Shown: piece after piece, positions 1 to 8,453 of the stretch
Layout of the letters: the number at the start of each line of letters is the position of its first letter
Numbering within the stretch: position 1 is the first letter of the stretch
NCBI GenBank assembly: GCA_913056185.1
Contig: CAJXLV010000031.1
Span: forward strand, 1-44,297
DNA from: an uncultured Bacteroidota bacterium
GTDB taxonomy: Bacteria > Bacteroidota > Rhodothermia > Rhodothermales > Salinibacteraceae
Direction: 5' to 3'
DNA: 44,297 nt
Program-made: the position numbers and the translations under genes
The notes under the pieces: model-generated
Database searches by the model: none
Seen by the model: only the letters and a program-made list of their open reading frames with translations
Told to the model about the DNA's origin: nothing

Positions 1-1614
1 GCCACCCTGATTGGGCAGCTCAAGGCCACCACGTACTACAATCCGGTGCGCAATCCCGGCAATGCGAAGCAGCGCCGCAACGTGGTGCTGCGCCTCATGG
101 TGGACAACGGGGTCCTGGACGCCTCGTACTACCGCACCCACGCCGACACGCCGGTCAACGCCGAGTACCACTCTTCGCGCCTCTCCGCCAGCCTCGCCCC
201 CTACTTTGCCGAGCACGTGCGCAAGACGCTCTCGCGGTGGGCCACCAACGACCGCTACGAGAACCATCCCCTCCACGGCCACGACATCTACGGGGACGGC
301 CTCCGCGTGTACACCACGCTCGACTCGGAGCTGCAGGCCATGGCCCGCGCCGCGGTGGAGACGCAGATGTCGGGCCTCCAGACGGCGGTCAACTATCAGT
401 GGAGCGCCCCTTCGCCCGGCCTGTACAGCAGCACCCTGGACGACTACCGCACGCTGGAGGCGGGGGCGGACTACGAGCCGTTTGCACACTTCTGGGACGC
501 GAACCCAGAGGTGCTCAACAACTTTGTTCGCCAGACCCCCCGCTACGACACCCTCCGGGCGCGCGGCCTGGGGCCGAACGCCGCCCTAGACCGTCTTCGC
601 AACAACGAGCCGTTCCTCGACTCGCTAAAGACTGCCAAGCGCCAGCTCGGGGCGGGACTCGTGTCGCTCGATCCCCGCAACGGCCACGTGAAGGTGTGGA
701 TCGGGGGGCGCGACTTCCGCACCGACAAGTACGACAAGGTGGGCATCGCGCGGCGCCAGCCGGGCTCCACGTTCAAGCCGTTCACGTATACCGCCGCTAT
801 CGACAACGGGTACTCGCCCTACGACACCCTCCTCGACAGCACCTTCACCTGGGAGGACGCCGGCGCGGACACCACCTGGTCGCCCAAAAACTACGGCGGG
901 GAGTCGTCCGGCAAGATGCTGACGCTGAGCCAGGGCCTGGCCAACTCCAAAAACACAATCACGGCCCGGCTCGCGCTCGACCTCAACCCCCGAACGGTGG
1001 CCCGCTACGCCCGCCGCATGGGCATTCCCGAGCGCCACATCCAGGCCGTGCCCTCCATCGCCCTGGGCACCAGCAGCGTGCGGCTGCTCGACATGGCCGC
1101 CGCCTACAGCACGCTTGCCAACGGCGGCCTCTACAACGAGCCCGTGGCCATTACCCGCATCGAAGACCGCTACGGAAACGTCATTTGGCAGGCCTCGCCC
1201 AGCCCGCGCGAGGCCCTCTCGAAGCGCACGGCCTATACGGTTGTGGACATGATGCGCGGCGTGATCGACTACGGCACCGGCATCCGCATCCGCACGCAGT
1301 TCGACCTCGGCGCGTACGACCTCGCGGGCAAGACGGGCACCACCGACCGTGCGGCGGACACCTGGTTTATGCTTATGCACCCGGAGCTGGTGAGCGGCGC
1401 CTGGGTGGGCTTTGAGGACCCACGCCTCACGTTCCGGACCGACTTCTGGGGCCAGGGCGCCCACAGCGCGCTCTTCCTCGTGGGCGACTACTACCAGCAG
1501 GTCGACGAGGCCGAAGACGTGACGCTGTCCCAGACCACGTTCCCGCTGGTGCAAAGCTACGGGCCGCCCGAAGATACCACGAGCGCGCAGGACGGCGGCC
1601 GCGTCGGCTGGTGA
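1..1614 (+). CDS. Penicillin-binding protein 1A family (5' truncated by window edge)
   Basis: Class A penicillin-binding protein, which polymerises and cross-links peptidoglycan in the periplasm. The reading frame is open from base 1, so the gene starts upstream. The first visible residues (ATLIGQLKATTYYNPVRNP) are the end of the glycosyltransferase domain. The transpeptidase domain follows with all three motifs, numbered from the window edge: STFK with the acylated Ser at residue 256, SKN at about 316, and KTGT at about 444. A long linker at about residues 60-200 separates the two domains. The end is a short acidic tail with no repeats. The family call is firm; the exact paralogue (1A or 1C type) is not decidable without the N-terminus. 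Confidence 0.93.
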   Translation, partial: ATLIGQLKATTYYNPVRNPGNAKQRRNVVLRLMVDNGVLDASYYRTHADTPVNAEYHSSRLSASLAPYFAEHVRKTLSRWATNDRYENHPLHGHDIYGDGLRVYTTLDSELQAMARAAVETQMSGLQTAVNYQWSAPSPGLYSSTLDDYRTLEAGADYEPFAHFWDANPEVLNNFVRQTPRYDTLRARGLGPNAALDRLRNNEPFLDSLKTAKRQLGAGLVSLDPRNGHVKVWIGGRDFRTDKYDKVGIARRQPGSTFKPFTYTAAIDNGYSPYDTLLDSTFTWEDAGADTTWSPKNYGGESSGKMLTLSQGLANSKNTITARLALDLNPRTVARYARRMGIPERHIQAVPSIALGTSSVRLLDMAAAYSTLANGGLYNEPVAITRIEDRYGNVIWQASPSPREALSKRTAYTVVDMMRGVIDYGTGIRIRTQFDLGAYDLAGKTGTTDRAADTWFMLMHPELVSGAWVGFEDPRLTFRTDFWGQGAHSALFLVGDYYQQVDEAEDVTLSQTTFPLVQSYGPPEDTTSAQDGGRVGW

Positions 1615-1615
1615 G

Positions 1616-1670
1616 GGCGCCTGCGTGAGGGGCATTGCGATTGTCTATTGGTGTCTATTGGCGCCTGCGT
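1616..1670. repeat. Short direct repeats between the PBP and sbcD genes
   Basis: An 11-bp direct repeat, GGCGCCTGCGT, lies at 1616-1626 and again at 1660-1670. Between the copies is a perfect 10-bp tandem duplication, TGTCTATTGG, at 1642-1651 and 1652-1661. The stretch is noncoding. It looks like replication slippage or a small insertion scar; no function is evident. Confidence 0.6.
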
Positions 1671-1705
1671 TCCCTTCGTCCTTCGAGATTTGCCCCCCTG
1701 CCACG

Positions 1706-3001
1706 GTGAAGCTACTGCACACGGCCGACATCCATCTCGGATTTAAGACCCACGGCCGCCGCGATCCGGAGACGGGCCTCAACACGCGGCTGCTGGACGT
1801 GCGCTCCTCCCTGGACGCGGTGGTGCAGCGCGCGCTCGACGCCGACGTGGACGCCTTCCTCTTCTGCGGCGACGCCTACCACACGGCCGACCCCACCCCC
1901 ACCCAGCAAAAGCTCTTCGTCGAGGCCCTCCGCCCCCTGGCCGAGGCGGAGATTCCCATCGTCCTCATTGTGGGCAACCACGACCACCCCGTCACCTTCG
2001 GCCGCGCCTCGTCCCTCGACATTTTCGACCACATTGCCGGCGAGGTGCACTGCTACCGCAAGCCCGCCCCCAGCGTCCAGGTCCTCCAGACCCGGAGCGG
2101 CCCGCTGCAGCTCATCCCGCTGCCCTGGCCCATCCGCAGCCAGATTCTTACCAAGGACGAGTACCGCCGCCTCGCGCCCGACGAGCTGCGGCAGTTCATC
2201 GAGGAGCAGTACGTGACCTACATCCGGCGCCGGACCGACGAGATCCGGGACGAGGAGGCGGGAGAGGCGCCCGACGGCAGCGCGCACGCCCTCTCGCCCG
2301 ACGTGCCCACGGTGTTGGCGGGGCACGTGACCGTGCAGGGGGCGGCCCTGGCCGGGTCGGAGCACACCACCACCATTGCCTCCGAGCCCAAGTTTACGGT
2401 GGGCCAGCTTGCCGTACGCCCCATCGACTACGTGGCCCTCGGGCACATCCACCGGCCCCAGGACCGCAACGAGGACGGCCACCCGCCCGTGGTGTACGCC
2501 GGCAGCATCGAGCGCGTCACCTTCAACGAGCACGACGAGCCGAAGGGCGTGCGGCTGGTGGACATCGACCCCTCGCGCGAGCCCGCGACCCGCACCACCT
2601 TTGTCGAGACGCCCGCTCGCCCGTTCGTCGCGCTCCAGGTGGACGTGCGGGACGCCGACGCGCCCACCGAGCGCATTCTGGAGGCCATCCGGGCGCGGGA
2701 CGTGGCCGACGCCATTGTGCGCGTGCGCTACCAGGTGGGCGAGGAGCAGGCGGCCGAGGTAGACACTGCGCGCCTCCGCGAGGCCCTCGCCCCCGCGGCA
2801 ATTGTGACGGGCATCGAACGGACCGTTACCGAGACCGAGCGCAAGCGGCGCACGGTGGTGACGCGCGAGTCGGGATTGGAAGAGGCCGTGCGCCAGTACG
2901 TGGGCCAGCACGACGAGCTGGCCGGCATGGAGGAGGAGCTTGTGGGCGCGGCCCTGGCGCTGAAAGCAGAGCTGAGGGCCGAGCAGTCGGGCACGGATTG
3001 A
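1706..3001 (+). CDS. sbcD: SbcD/Mre11-type DNA repair exonuclease
   Basis: Calcineurin-like metallophosphoesterase of the SbcD/Mre11 family, a Mn-dependent nuclease that normally works with the SbcC/Rad50 ATPase on DNA ends and hairpins. The metal-site motifs appear in order: ADIHLG (D8, H10), FCGDAYH (about 55), VGNHDH (about 89), LAGH, and LGHIH. GTG 1706 is chosen because the domain begins at once with VKLLHTADIHLG; the frame is open up to 1625 but that extension has no family character. The length of about 431 residues includes the capping domain and an acidic helical C-terminus. No sbcC follows within the window, which is unusual for a gene normally in an sbcDC operon, so the partner must lie elsewhere or be absent. 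Confidence 0.87.
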   Translation: MKLLHTADIHLGFKTHGRRDPETGLNTRLLDVRSSLDAVVQRALDADVDAFLFCGDAYHTADPTPTQQKLFVEALRPLAEAEIPIVLIVGNHDHPVTFGRASSLDIFDHIAGEVHCYRKPAPSVQVLQTRSGPLQLIPLPWPIRSQILTKDEYRRLAPDELRQFIEEQYVTYIRRRTDEIRDEEAGEAPDGSAHALSPDVPTVLAGHVTVQGAALAGSEHTTTIASEPKFTVGQLAVRPIDYVALGHIHRPQDRNEDGHPPVVYAGSIERVTFNEHDEPKGVRLVDIDPSREPATRTTFVETPARPFVALQVDVRDADAPTERILEAIRARDVADAIVRVRYQVGEEQAAEVDTARLREALAPAAIVTGIERTVTETERKRRTVVTRESGLEEAVRQYVGQHDELAGMEEELVGAALALKAELRAEQSGTD

Positions 3002-3242
3002 GCCCTGAGCTGCGAGATCGTTCCCAACCTGTAATTGCCGACCAAGTCCGGGGCTTCGGTTGAATGTTCGCCCGTCCACCGACATCTTGAAGTACCGATC
3101 GCTCATTTCGCCAAAACTGAATGCGTTCGGCCCCGACGGCCGGGCTCACAGTTTTGCAACCAACGATTTTAAGCCCGTGGATATCGAAAATCGTACTGTA
3201 GTCGTTCCCCGTAAGGAAGACACGACCAAGGAGGAAGAGCCG

Positions 3243-3719
3243 GTGACGGTTTGGCCGCTGGTGGAGGCCGCTCTTGATAAGGTAGAGGCTGACCCCACCA
3301 CCTACCAGGCGGCCCAGGCGGCCATGGAGGTCAGCGACGGCTGTGCCACGCTCGCCAACTTCCTCATCAGTCAGGCCGAACAGGTCGAACAGATGGACTA
3401 CCGGTTTAAGGTGCCCCTGATTGTGCTGGGGGCCACCCTGGCCCGCGACGATGGGGGCTCGGACACCGTCTACGACCCTGGAGAGGGCGCGCTGCACTTT
3501 GAGACGGCTGAGCACCACTTCGCGTTTGAGGTCTACGAAGACTGGACCGTAGACTGGGAGCGGGTCGCCGACCGGATCGAGCGCGGCTACAACTGGGACG
3601 GTGTCGAGAAGCAGGTGTGGGCCCTCGATTGGCTGATGGCGTATCTGGACGTGCCCTCCGACGACTATCTGGTCGACGACGATGGGGAGGACGACGACCA
3701 GTATTACAGCCGCATCTGA
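3243..3719 (+). CDS. Acidic protein of unknown function
   Basis: I do not recognise this family. The frame encodes a soluble, strongly acidic protein with no signal peptide or membrane segment, ending in an aspartate-rich tail (DDDGEDDD). The middle is hydrophobic (FKVPLIVLGATLA), and the second half is rich in Trp, Tyr and acidic residues. The start is uncertain. GTG 3243 gives 158 residues and has AAGGAGG eight bases upstream (3228-3234), but other genes here lack such sites, so the match may be chance within Lys-Glu codons. Earlier in-frame starts are GTG 3177 and TTG 3060; the added segment has weaker codon bias. It is convergent with ispE and stands alone. Confidence 0.6.
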   Translation: MTVWPLVEAALDKVEADPTTYQAAQAAMEVSDGCATLANFLISQAEQVEQMDYRFKVPLIVLGATLARDDGGSDTVYDPGEGALHFETAEHHFAFEVYEDWTVDWERVADRIERGYNWDGVEKQVWALDWLMAYLDVPSDDYLVDDDGEDDDQYYSRI

Positions 3720-3835
3720 CGGATACAGGGCGCTGCACGCTGCTGTTGGGCGCTCGGTGCCTGTGCGCTCGGCGTCTGTGCGCTCAATGCCCTGACCCGG
3801 CGCGCAGACTCCCGGCAATGCGGAGTGCGCGCTCA

Positions 3836-3864
3836 CGCCCTCCGTATGCCCACGGGGGAGGGCG
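3836..3864. terminator. Candidate bidirectional terminator hairpin
   Basis: Arms CGCCCTCC (3836-3843) and GGAGGGCG (3857-3864) pair perfectly over 8 bp around a 13-base loop. The hairpin lies between two convergent genes. There is no U-tract, so intrinsic termination is only plausible. Confidence 0.4.
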
Positions 3865-3918
3865 GTGCCGCTGCGTCCTGGGGGGCATGGTCTGTGGCCG
3901 CCAACGTCAGGGCAGCAT

Positions 3919-4767
3919 TCAGGGCAGCATGAGGTGCACGCGCCGCGCTGTTGACTGCACGGCAGCCTGGGCCTCGCGGGCCGCCGCGACGGTGTTGTAC
4001 ACGGCGTAGGTCGCCCCGCCCGAGCCCGACAATGAGACGTAGCCCGCGTCCGTCGTGCGCAATGCACGCAGCGCAGCCGCCACTGCAGGCTCCGCGGCCG
4101 CCACGGGGGCCTCAAAGTCATTGGTGAGCGCTGTGCGCCACCGGGGCAGGTCCTCGGCGCTCACGAGCGTCGGAAGAAAGGGGCGAGAGGCCGCGCTGGG
4201 AGCCACCTGTGCATAAGCATCCGGAGTGGAGACGCGTGTCTTCGGGACCACCACGAGCACCGGCAAGGACAGCCGAAAGGGGGCATCGCCGCTGGTCAGG
4301 GGAGACAACTGGTCGCCCCGTCCCGTTCCGTAGGCCGCCGGCGCCTCCTGCAAGAAAAACGGGACGTCGGAGCCGATAGACGCTGCGATGTCGTGGAGCG
4401 CGTGTGGAGGCGGGTCCAGGCCCCACAGTTCCGACAAGAGTTGCAGCGTGGCTGCTGCGTCGCTGGAGCCGCTCCCGAGTCCCGCGCCATAGGGCACCTG
4501 CTTATCGAGGTGAAGCGCCGCCCCCGCCGTCACACCAAACGCGTCCGCGAGGCGGCAGGCGGCCTGGAGGCACAGGTTGTCCGTGGTGGTGGGAAGCGCC
4601 GGGTCCGAGCACGTCATGGACAGGGTATCGGCGGGCACGGCGCGGATCGTGTCGGCCCAGTCGATTCGGTGCAGCACCGTCTCGATGTCGTGGTACCCAT
4701 CCGGGCGCTGCCGAAGGACGTGCAGGCCGAGGTTGATTTTGGCGGGGGCCTGCTGCGTACGGGGCAT
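3919..4767 (-). CDS. ispE: 4-diphosphocytidyl-2-C-methyl-D-erythritol kinase
   Basis: GHMP-family kinase of the MEP isoprenoid pathway; it phosphorylates CDP-methylerythritol at the 2-hydroxyl. The protein begins MPRTQQAPAKINLGLHV, with the conserved PAKINLGL substrate loop. It has the ATP-binding motif GAGLGSGSSDAAA at about residues 94-106 and the third GHMP motif SLSGSGGATYAVY near the C-terminus. The length of 282 residues is normal. ATG 4767 is used because the frame upstream of it is low-complexity. It is the last gene of a minus-strand run, 43 bases after thrB, another GHMP kinase. The two are clearly different enzymes by their N-terminal motifs. Confidence 0.93.
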   Translation of the reverse strand: MPRTQQAPAKINLGLHVLRQRPDGYHDIETVLHRIDWADTIRAVPADTLSMTCSDPALPTTTDNLCLQAACRLADAFGVTAGAALHLDKQVPYGAGLGSGSSDAAATLQLLSELWGLDPPPHALHDIAASIGSDVPFFLQEAPAAYGTGRGDQLSPLTSGDAPFRLSLPVLVVVPKTRVSTPDAYAQVAPSAASRPFLPTLVSAEDLPRWRTALTNDFEAPVAAAEPAVAAALRALRTTDAGYVSLSGSGGATYAVYNTVAAAREAQAAVQSTARRVHLMLP

Positions 4768-4810
4768 TGTGGGGAGCGGGAACCGGGAGAGGGGGGGCGG
4801 AGACGACCGA

Positions 4811-5761
4811 TCAGGAATCGATGGGCGCAGGCGAGACAATGCGCGCCCCGTCCGACGGCACAGGGGAGAGCCAGGCCTCCGTATCTATGTCGTGGCGGTC
4901 GAAGGCGTCCACCATCGCCGTTCGGACGCGCTTCGCGCTGGAAGTGCCGTTGCACCACGCGAAGAGGGTGGGGCCGGCGCCGGAGAGCGAGCAGCCCAGG
5001 GCGTCGGCGTCCAGGGCAGCTGCCTGCACGTCGGCAAAGCCGGGCACGAGGGAGGCCCGGTGCGGCTCCACAATGAGGTCGCGCAGCGCCCGCCCGATCA
5101 GCGACAGGTCGTTCCGGTAGCAGCCCGCCACAAAGGCGCCCAGGTGGGCGGTTTGCCGCACCGCGTCCGCGAGTGGGAGGGCGTCGGGCAGGCAGGCGCG
5201 GGCCTTCTGGGTCGGGATGCTGCGCTTCGGGCGCACCAGCGCACACCGGATGCGATCCGGCACCGGAATGGGCACCACGTCCGGCGGCTCCATGGCCCGC
5301 GTCAGCTGCAAGCCGCCGAAGAGGCAGGGCACCACATTGTCGGGGTGGCGGGCGCCGCTGGCTACGGCCTCGCCCGCCAGTGCATGCGGCAGGAGGGCCA
5401 CGGGCGACCACTGCCCTGGCAGCACCGCAGCGCCGGCGACCACCGCCCCGACGGCGGACGCCGCCGAGCCCCCCAGCCCGGAGCCCAGTGGGATGCCCTT
5501 CTCGATTGACACCTCAAGCCCGTACTCGACGCCCGCTGCGTCTCGGAGCGACGACAGAGCAACGGTGGCCGTGTTCTTGTCGGGGGCCGTGGGCAGGGTC
5601 GTCACGCGTCCCGTAATGGTGCCGATGCGGACAGTTGGGGCCTCGAGGCGCCGTACCGTTACGCGGTCGCCCAGGCCCGCCAGGGCGCTGCCAAGAATGT
5701 CGTATCCCACAGCCACGTTGCCCATGGAGGCGGGGGCAAAGGCTGTTGCTTCACGTTCCAT
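4811..5761 (-). CDS. thrB: Homoserine kinase
   Basis: GHMP kinase that phosphorylates L-homoserine in threonine synthesis. The N-terminus MEREATAFAPASMGNVAVGYD is the characteristic start of ThrB (APASxxNxxxGYD), followed by the ATP loop PLGSGLGGSAAS at residues 91-102 and the C-terminal SLSGAGPTLFAW. The length is 316 residues. ATG 5761 is chosen over upstream open frame because the family motif begins directly after it. It lies 147 bases downstream of thrA on the same strand, fitting a thrAB unit. Threonine synthase (thrC) is not in the window. Confidence 0.94.
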   Translation of the reverse strand: MEREATAFAPASMGNVAVGYDILGSALAGLGDRVTVRRLEAPTVRIGTITGRVTTLPTAPDKNTATVALSSLRDAAGVEYGLEVSIEKGIPLGSGLGGSAASAVGAVVAGAAVLPGQWSPVALLPHALAGEAVASGARHPDNVVPCLFGGLQLTRAMEPPDVVPIPVPDRIRCALVRPKRSIPTQKARACLPDALPLADAVRQTAHLGAFVAGCYRNDLSLIGRALRDLIVEPHRASLVPGFADVQAAALDADALGCSLSGAGPTLFAWCNGTSSAKRVRTAMVDAFDRHDIDTEAWLSPVPSDGARIVSPAPIDS

Positions 5762-5908
5762 TGTCTGATCGGGTCGTTGTCTGATGGGTCGGGGGGGGCT
5801 TGTTGCGTACGCCGGCTGCGTGCGCCTGGAGGCAGCGCAGGGGCACCTGCTGCTTCCCACCGAGCCCGCGCCCGCATGTGCCATGCACGCTCAGCGGGCA
5901 GCGGGAGG

Positions 5909-8377
5909 TTACGACATCAGCCGCAGCAGGTCCGTGAAGACGCCTGCCGCGGTCACCTGCGGCCCAGCGCCGGGGCCTTGCACGATGAGCGGCGTCTCGT
6001 TGTAGCGGTCCGTCTGGAAGCGGACAATGTTGTCCGTGTGGTTGATGCGTGCGAAGGCGTGGTCCGTGGGGTAGCGGCGGAGGCGCACGGAGGCCTCGCC
6101 ATCCCGCGACACGCGCCCCACAAACCGGAGCACCTTGTCCTCCGACTGGGCGTCGCGGAGGATCTTCGTCATGGCCGCGTCGTGCTCCGGCAGGGTCTCC
6201 AAAAAGGCATCCACAGGGCCGTCCTGCAGGGCGTTCGGCACAAGACCGTCCACATCCACCGCGTCCAGCTCCAGCGGCACGCCCATTTCGCGCGCGAGGA
6301 TGACCACCTTGCGGGCCACATCCATGCCCGAGAGGTCATCGCGGGGATCAGGTTCGGTAAACCCTTCCGCCTTGGCCTGCCTGAGGATGGAAGAGAAGGG
6401 CCGGTCGCCGTCAAACGCGTTGAACAGGTACGAGAGGGTGCCGGAGAGGATGCCCTCGATGTGGTGCACCTGGTCGCCCGTTTCGGTGAGGCTGTTGAGG
6501 GTTTGCAAGATGGGCAGGCCCGCGCCCACCGTGGTTTCGTAGAGGTAGCGAGGGCCGGGGCCCTGGTGGGCGGCCCGGAGCGCCCGGTACGCGTCCCAGG
6601 GGCCGGTATTGGCCTTTTTGTTGGGAGTCACCACGTGGATGCCGCGCTCCAGCCACGCCTGGTAGTGCTGGGCCACCGCGGCGCTGGCCGTGCAGTCGAC
6701 GAGGGCCGTGTGCGGGTGGTACTCGGTCTGGATGTGATCTGCGAAGGCCTCCAGGTCCGTCGCGGCGCCGCCGGCCAGGTCGTCGCGCCAGGTGGCGAGG
6801 TCCAGGCGCTGCTCCGCCCGCAGCATGGTGGACGAGGTGGCAATGCCGCGCACCCGAAGGTCGATGTCCTGCTCGTCGCGCAGGCGGTCGGCCTGGGTGC
6901 GGATCTGATCGAGCAGGGCCGCGCCCACATTGCCGGCCCCGATGACGCCGATGGAGAGGGTGCGGTTGGAGAGGTAGAAGCCCGCGTGGGCGGCCCGGAG
7001 GGCGCGGCGGGCATCGTCCCCGTCCACCACCGCCGAGATGTTGCGCTCCGAGGAGCCCTGGGCGATGGCGCGGACGTTGACGCTTGCGTCGCCCAGCGCC
7101 CCAAAAAACGTAGCGGCCACGCCCGGGGTGCCCGCCATTTGGTCGCCCACCACCGCCAGGATGCTGCAGCGGGGCGTCACGTCGATCCGTCGGATCTGTC
7201 CGCGGTCGAGCTCGGCGTAGAAGGCCTGCTCGGCCGCCGTGCGCGCCACTTCCGCCTGGGCCTGCGGCACGGCAAAGCAGATGGAGTGCTCGGAGCTGCC
7301 CTGCGAGATCAGGATGACAGAGACGCCCTCGTCCTCCAGCGCGTCGAAGAGGCGCCGGGCAATGCCGGGCACGCCAATCATGCCGCTGCCCTCCAAGTTC
7401 AGCAGCGCCACATCGTCGATCGTGGAGAAGCCCTTGACGGCCGCAGCCCCGTCGCCGTCGAGGTGGATGCGGGTGCCGGGCCGCTCGGGCGCAAAGGTGC
7501 TGCGGATGGTGAGGGGGATTTCGTGCTCGATGGCCGGCGCAAGGGTGCGTGGGTGAATCACGCCCGCGCCGAAGTAGGCCATCTCCATCGCCTCTTCGTA
7601 GGAGAGGGCATCGAGGCGCTGGGCATCGGGGACGTAGCGCGGGTCGGCGCTCATCACCCCGTCGGTGTCCGTCCAGATGGTGAGTGCCTCCGCGTCCAGC
7701 AGGGCCGCAAAGAGGGCCGCGGAGTGGTCCGAGCCGTTGCGGCCGAGGGTGGTGGGCACGCCGTTGGGCGTAGCGGCGATAAAGCCCGTCGCGACGATCC
7801 CATCTGCGGCCTCGTGTGCGCCGTGCCAGTTGGCGAAGCGCGCGCGGGTGGCCTCCCAGTCCACCACCGGCCCCAGGTCGCCATGTGTCACCACAAGCAC
7901 CTCGCGGGCATCACAGACGGCCATGTCCGCCCCGCGGTCGCGGAGCACACCGCCCAGGAGGCGGGCCGACCACAGCTCTCCGTACCCCGCCACCAGATCG
8001 CGCGTGACATCCGGCGCAGTGCCCATCAGGCGGGCCGCCTGCAGCACATCCGCCAGGTCCCCAATGTCGTCGTCCAGCGCCTGGAGCACCGGGGGGGCTG
8101 CCGTCCCACCGAGCAGGTCGGTCACGGCGGAGCGCTGATCGTCGCGGAGGGCGTGCAGGCGTTCGTCGAGGGCCGCGCCGTCCTGCTGCGCGGCGTCGGT
8201 GAGGGCGAGGAGGCGGTCCGTGACGCCGCTCATGGCCGACACCACGACGGCCACCCGGGCCTCGGGGGCATCGCTGATCAGAGAGGCGACGTGTTCGATG
8301 CGGTCCGGGGTGGCGAGGCTGGTGCCACCAAATTTATAGACCTGCCACGGGGGAGACGCGGGAGCGTTTGGGGGCAT
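5909..8377 (-). CDS. thrA: Bifunctional aspartokinase / homoserine dehydrogenase
   Basis: Fused enzyme catalysing the first and third steps of the aspartate pathway to threonine and methionine. The N-terminal aspartokinase domain begins WQVYKFGGTSLAT and contains RNGSDHSAALFAALL and TDTDGVMSADPR. ACT regulatory domains follow in the middle. The homoserine dehydrogenase half starts with the NAD(P) fold IGVIGAGNVGAALL and carries TPNKKANTG, YETTVGAGLP, EGILSGTLSYLFN and SGMDVARK. The length of 822 residues matches the fused ThrA/MetL class. ATG 8377 is chosen because the upstream frame is Pro/Arg/Ser low-complexity. Feedback control by threonine through the ACT domains is family knowledge, not visible here. 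Confidence 0.95.
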   Translation of the reverse strand: MPPNAPASPPWQVYKFGGTSLATPDRIEHVASLISDAPEARVAVVVSAMSGVTDRLLALTDAAQQDGAALDERLHALRDDQRSAVTDLLGGTAAPPVLQALDDDIGDLADVLQAARLMGTAPDVTRDLVAGYGELWSARLLGGVLRDRGADMAVCDAREVLVVTHGDLGPVVDWEATRARFANWHGAHEAADGIVATGFIAATPNGVPTTLGRNGSDHSAALFAALLDAEALTIWTDTDGVMSADPRYVPDAQRLDALSYEEAMEMAYFGAGVIHPRTLAPAIEHEIPLTIRSTFAPERPGTRIHLDGDGAAAVKGFSTIDDVALLNLEGSGMIGVPGIARRLFDALEDEGVSVILISQGSSEHSICFAVPQAQAEVARTAAEQAFYAELDRGQIRRIDVTPRCSILAVVGDQMAGTPGVAATFFGALGDASVNVRAIAQGSSERNISAVVDGDDARRALRAAHAGFYLSNRTLSIGVIGAGNVGAALLDQIRTQADRLRDEQDIDLRVRGIATSSTMLRAEQRLDLATWRDDLAGGAATDLEAFADHIQTEYHPHTALVDCTASAAVAQHYQAWLERGIHVVTPNKKANTGPWDAYRALRAAHQGPGPRYLYETTVGAGLPILQTLNSLTETGDQVHHIEGILSGTLSYLFNAFDGDRPFSSILRQAKAEGFTEPDPRDDLSGMDVARKVVILAREMGVPLELDAVDVDGLVPNALQDGPVDAFLETLPEHDAAMTKILRDAQSEDKVLRFVGRVSRDGEASVRLRRYPTDHAFARINHTDNIVRFQTDRYNETPLIVQGPGAGPQVTAAGVFTDLLRLMS

Positions 8378-8453
8378 GTGAGAAGCAGGGGCGCGGGAGA
8401 AAACGGGCGGGAGGCGAGCAGCCGACACTACAGCGGCCGTCTCGCCCGGCGGG

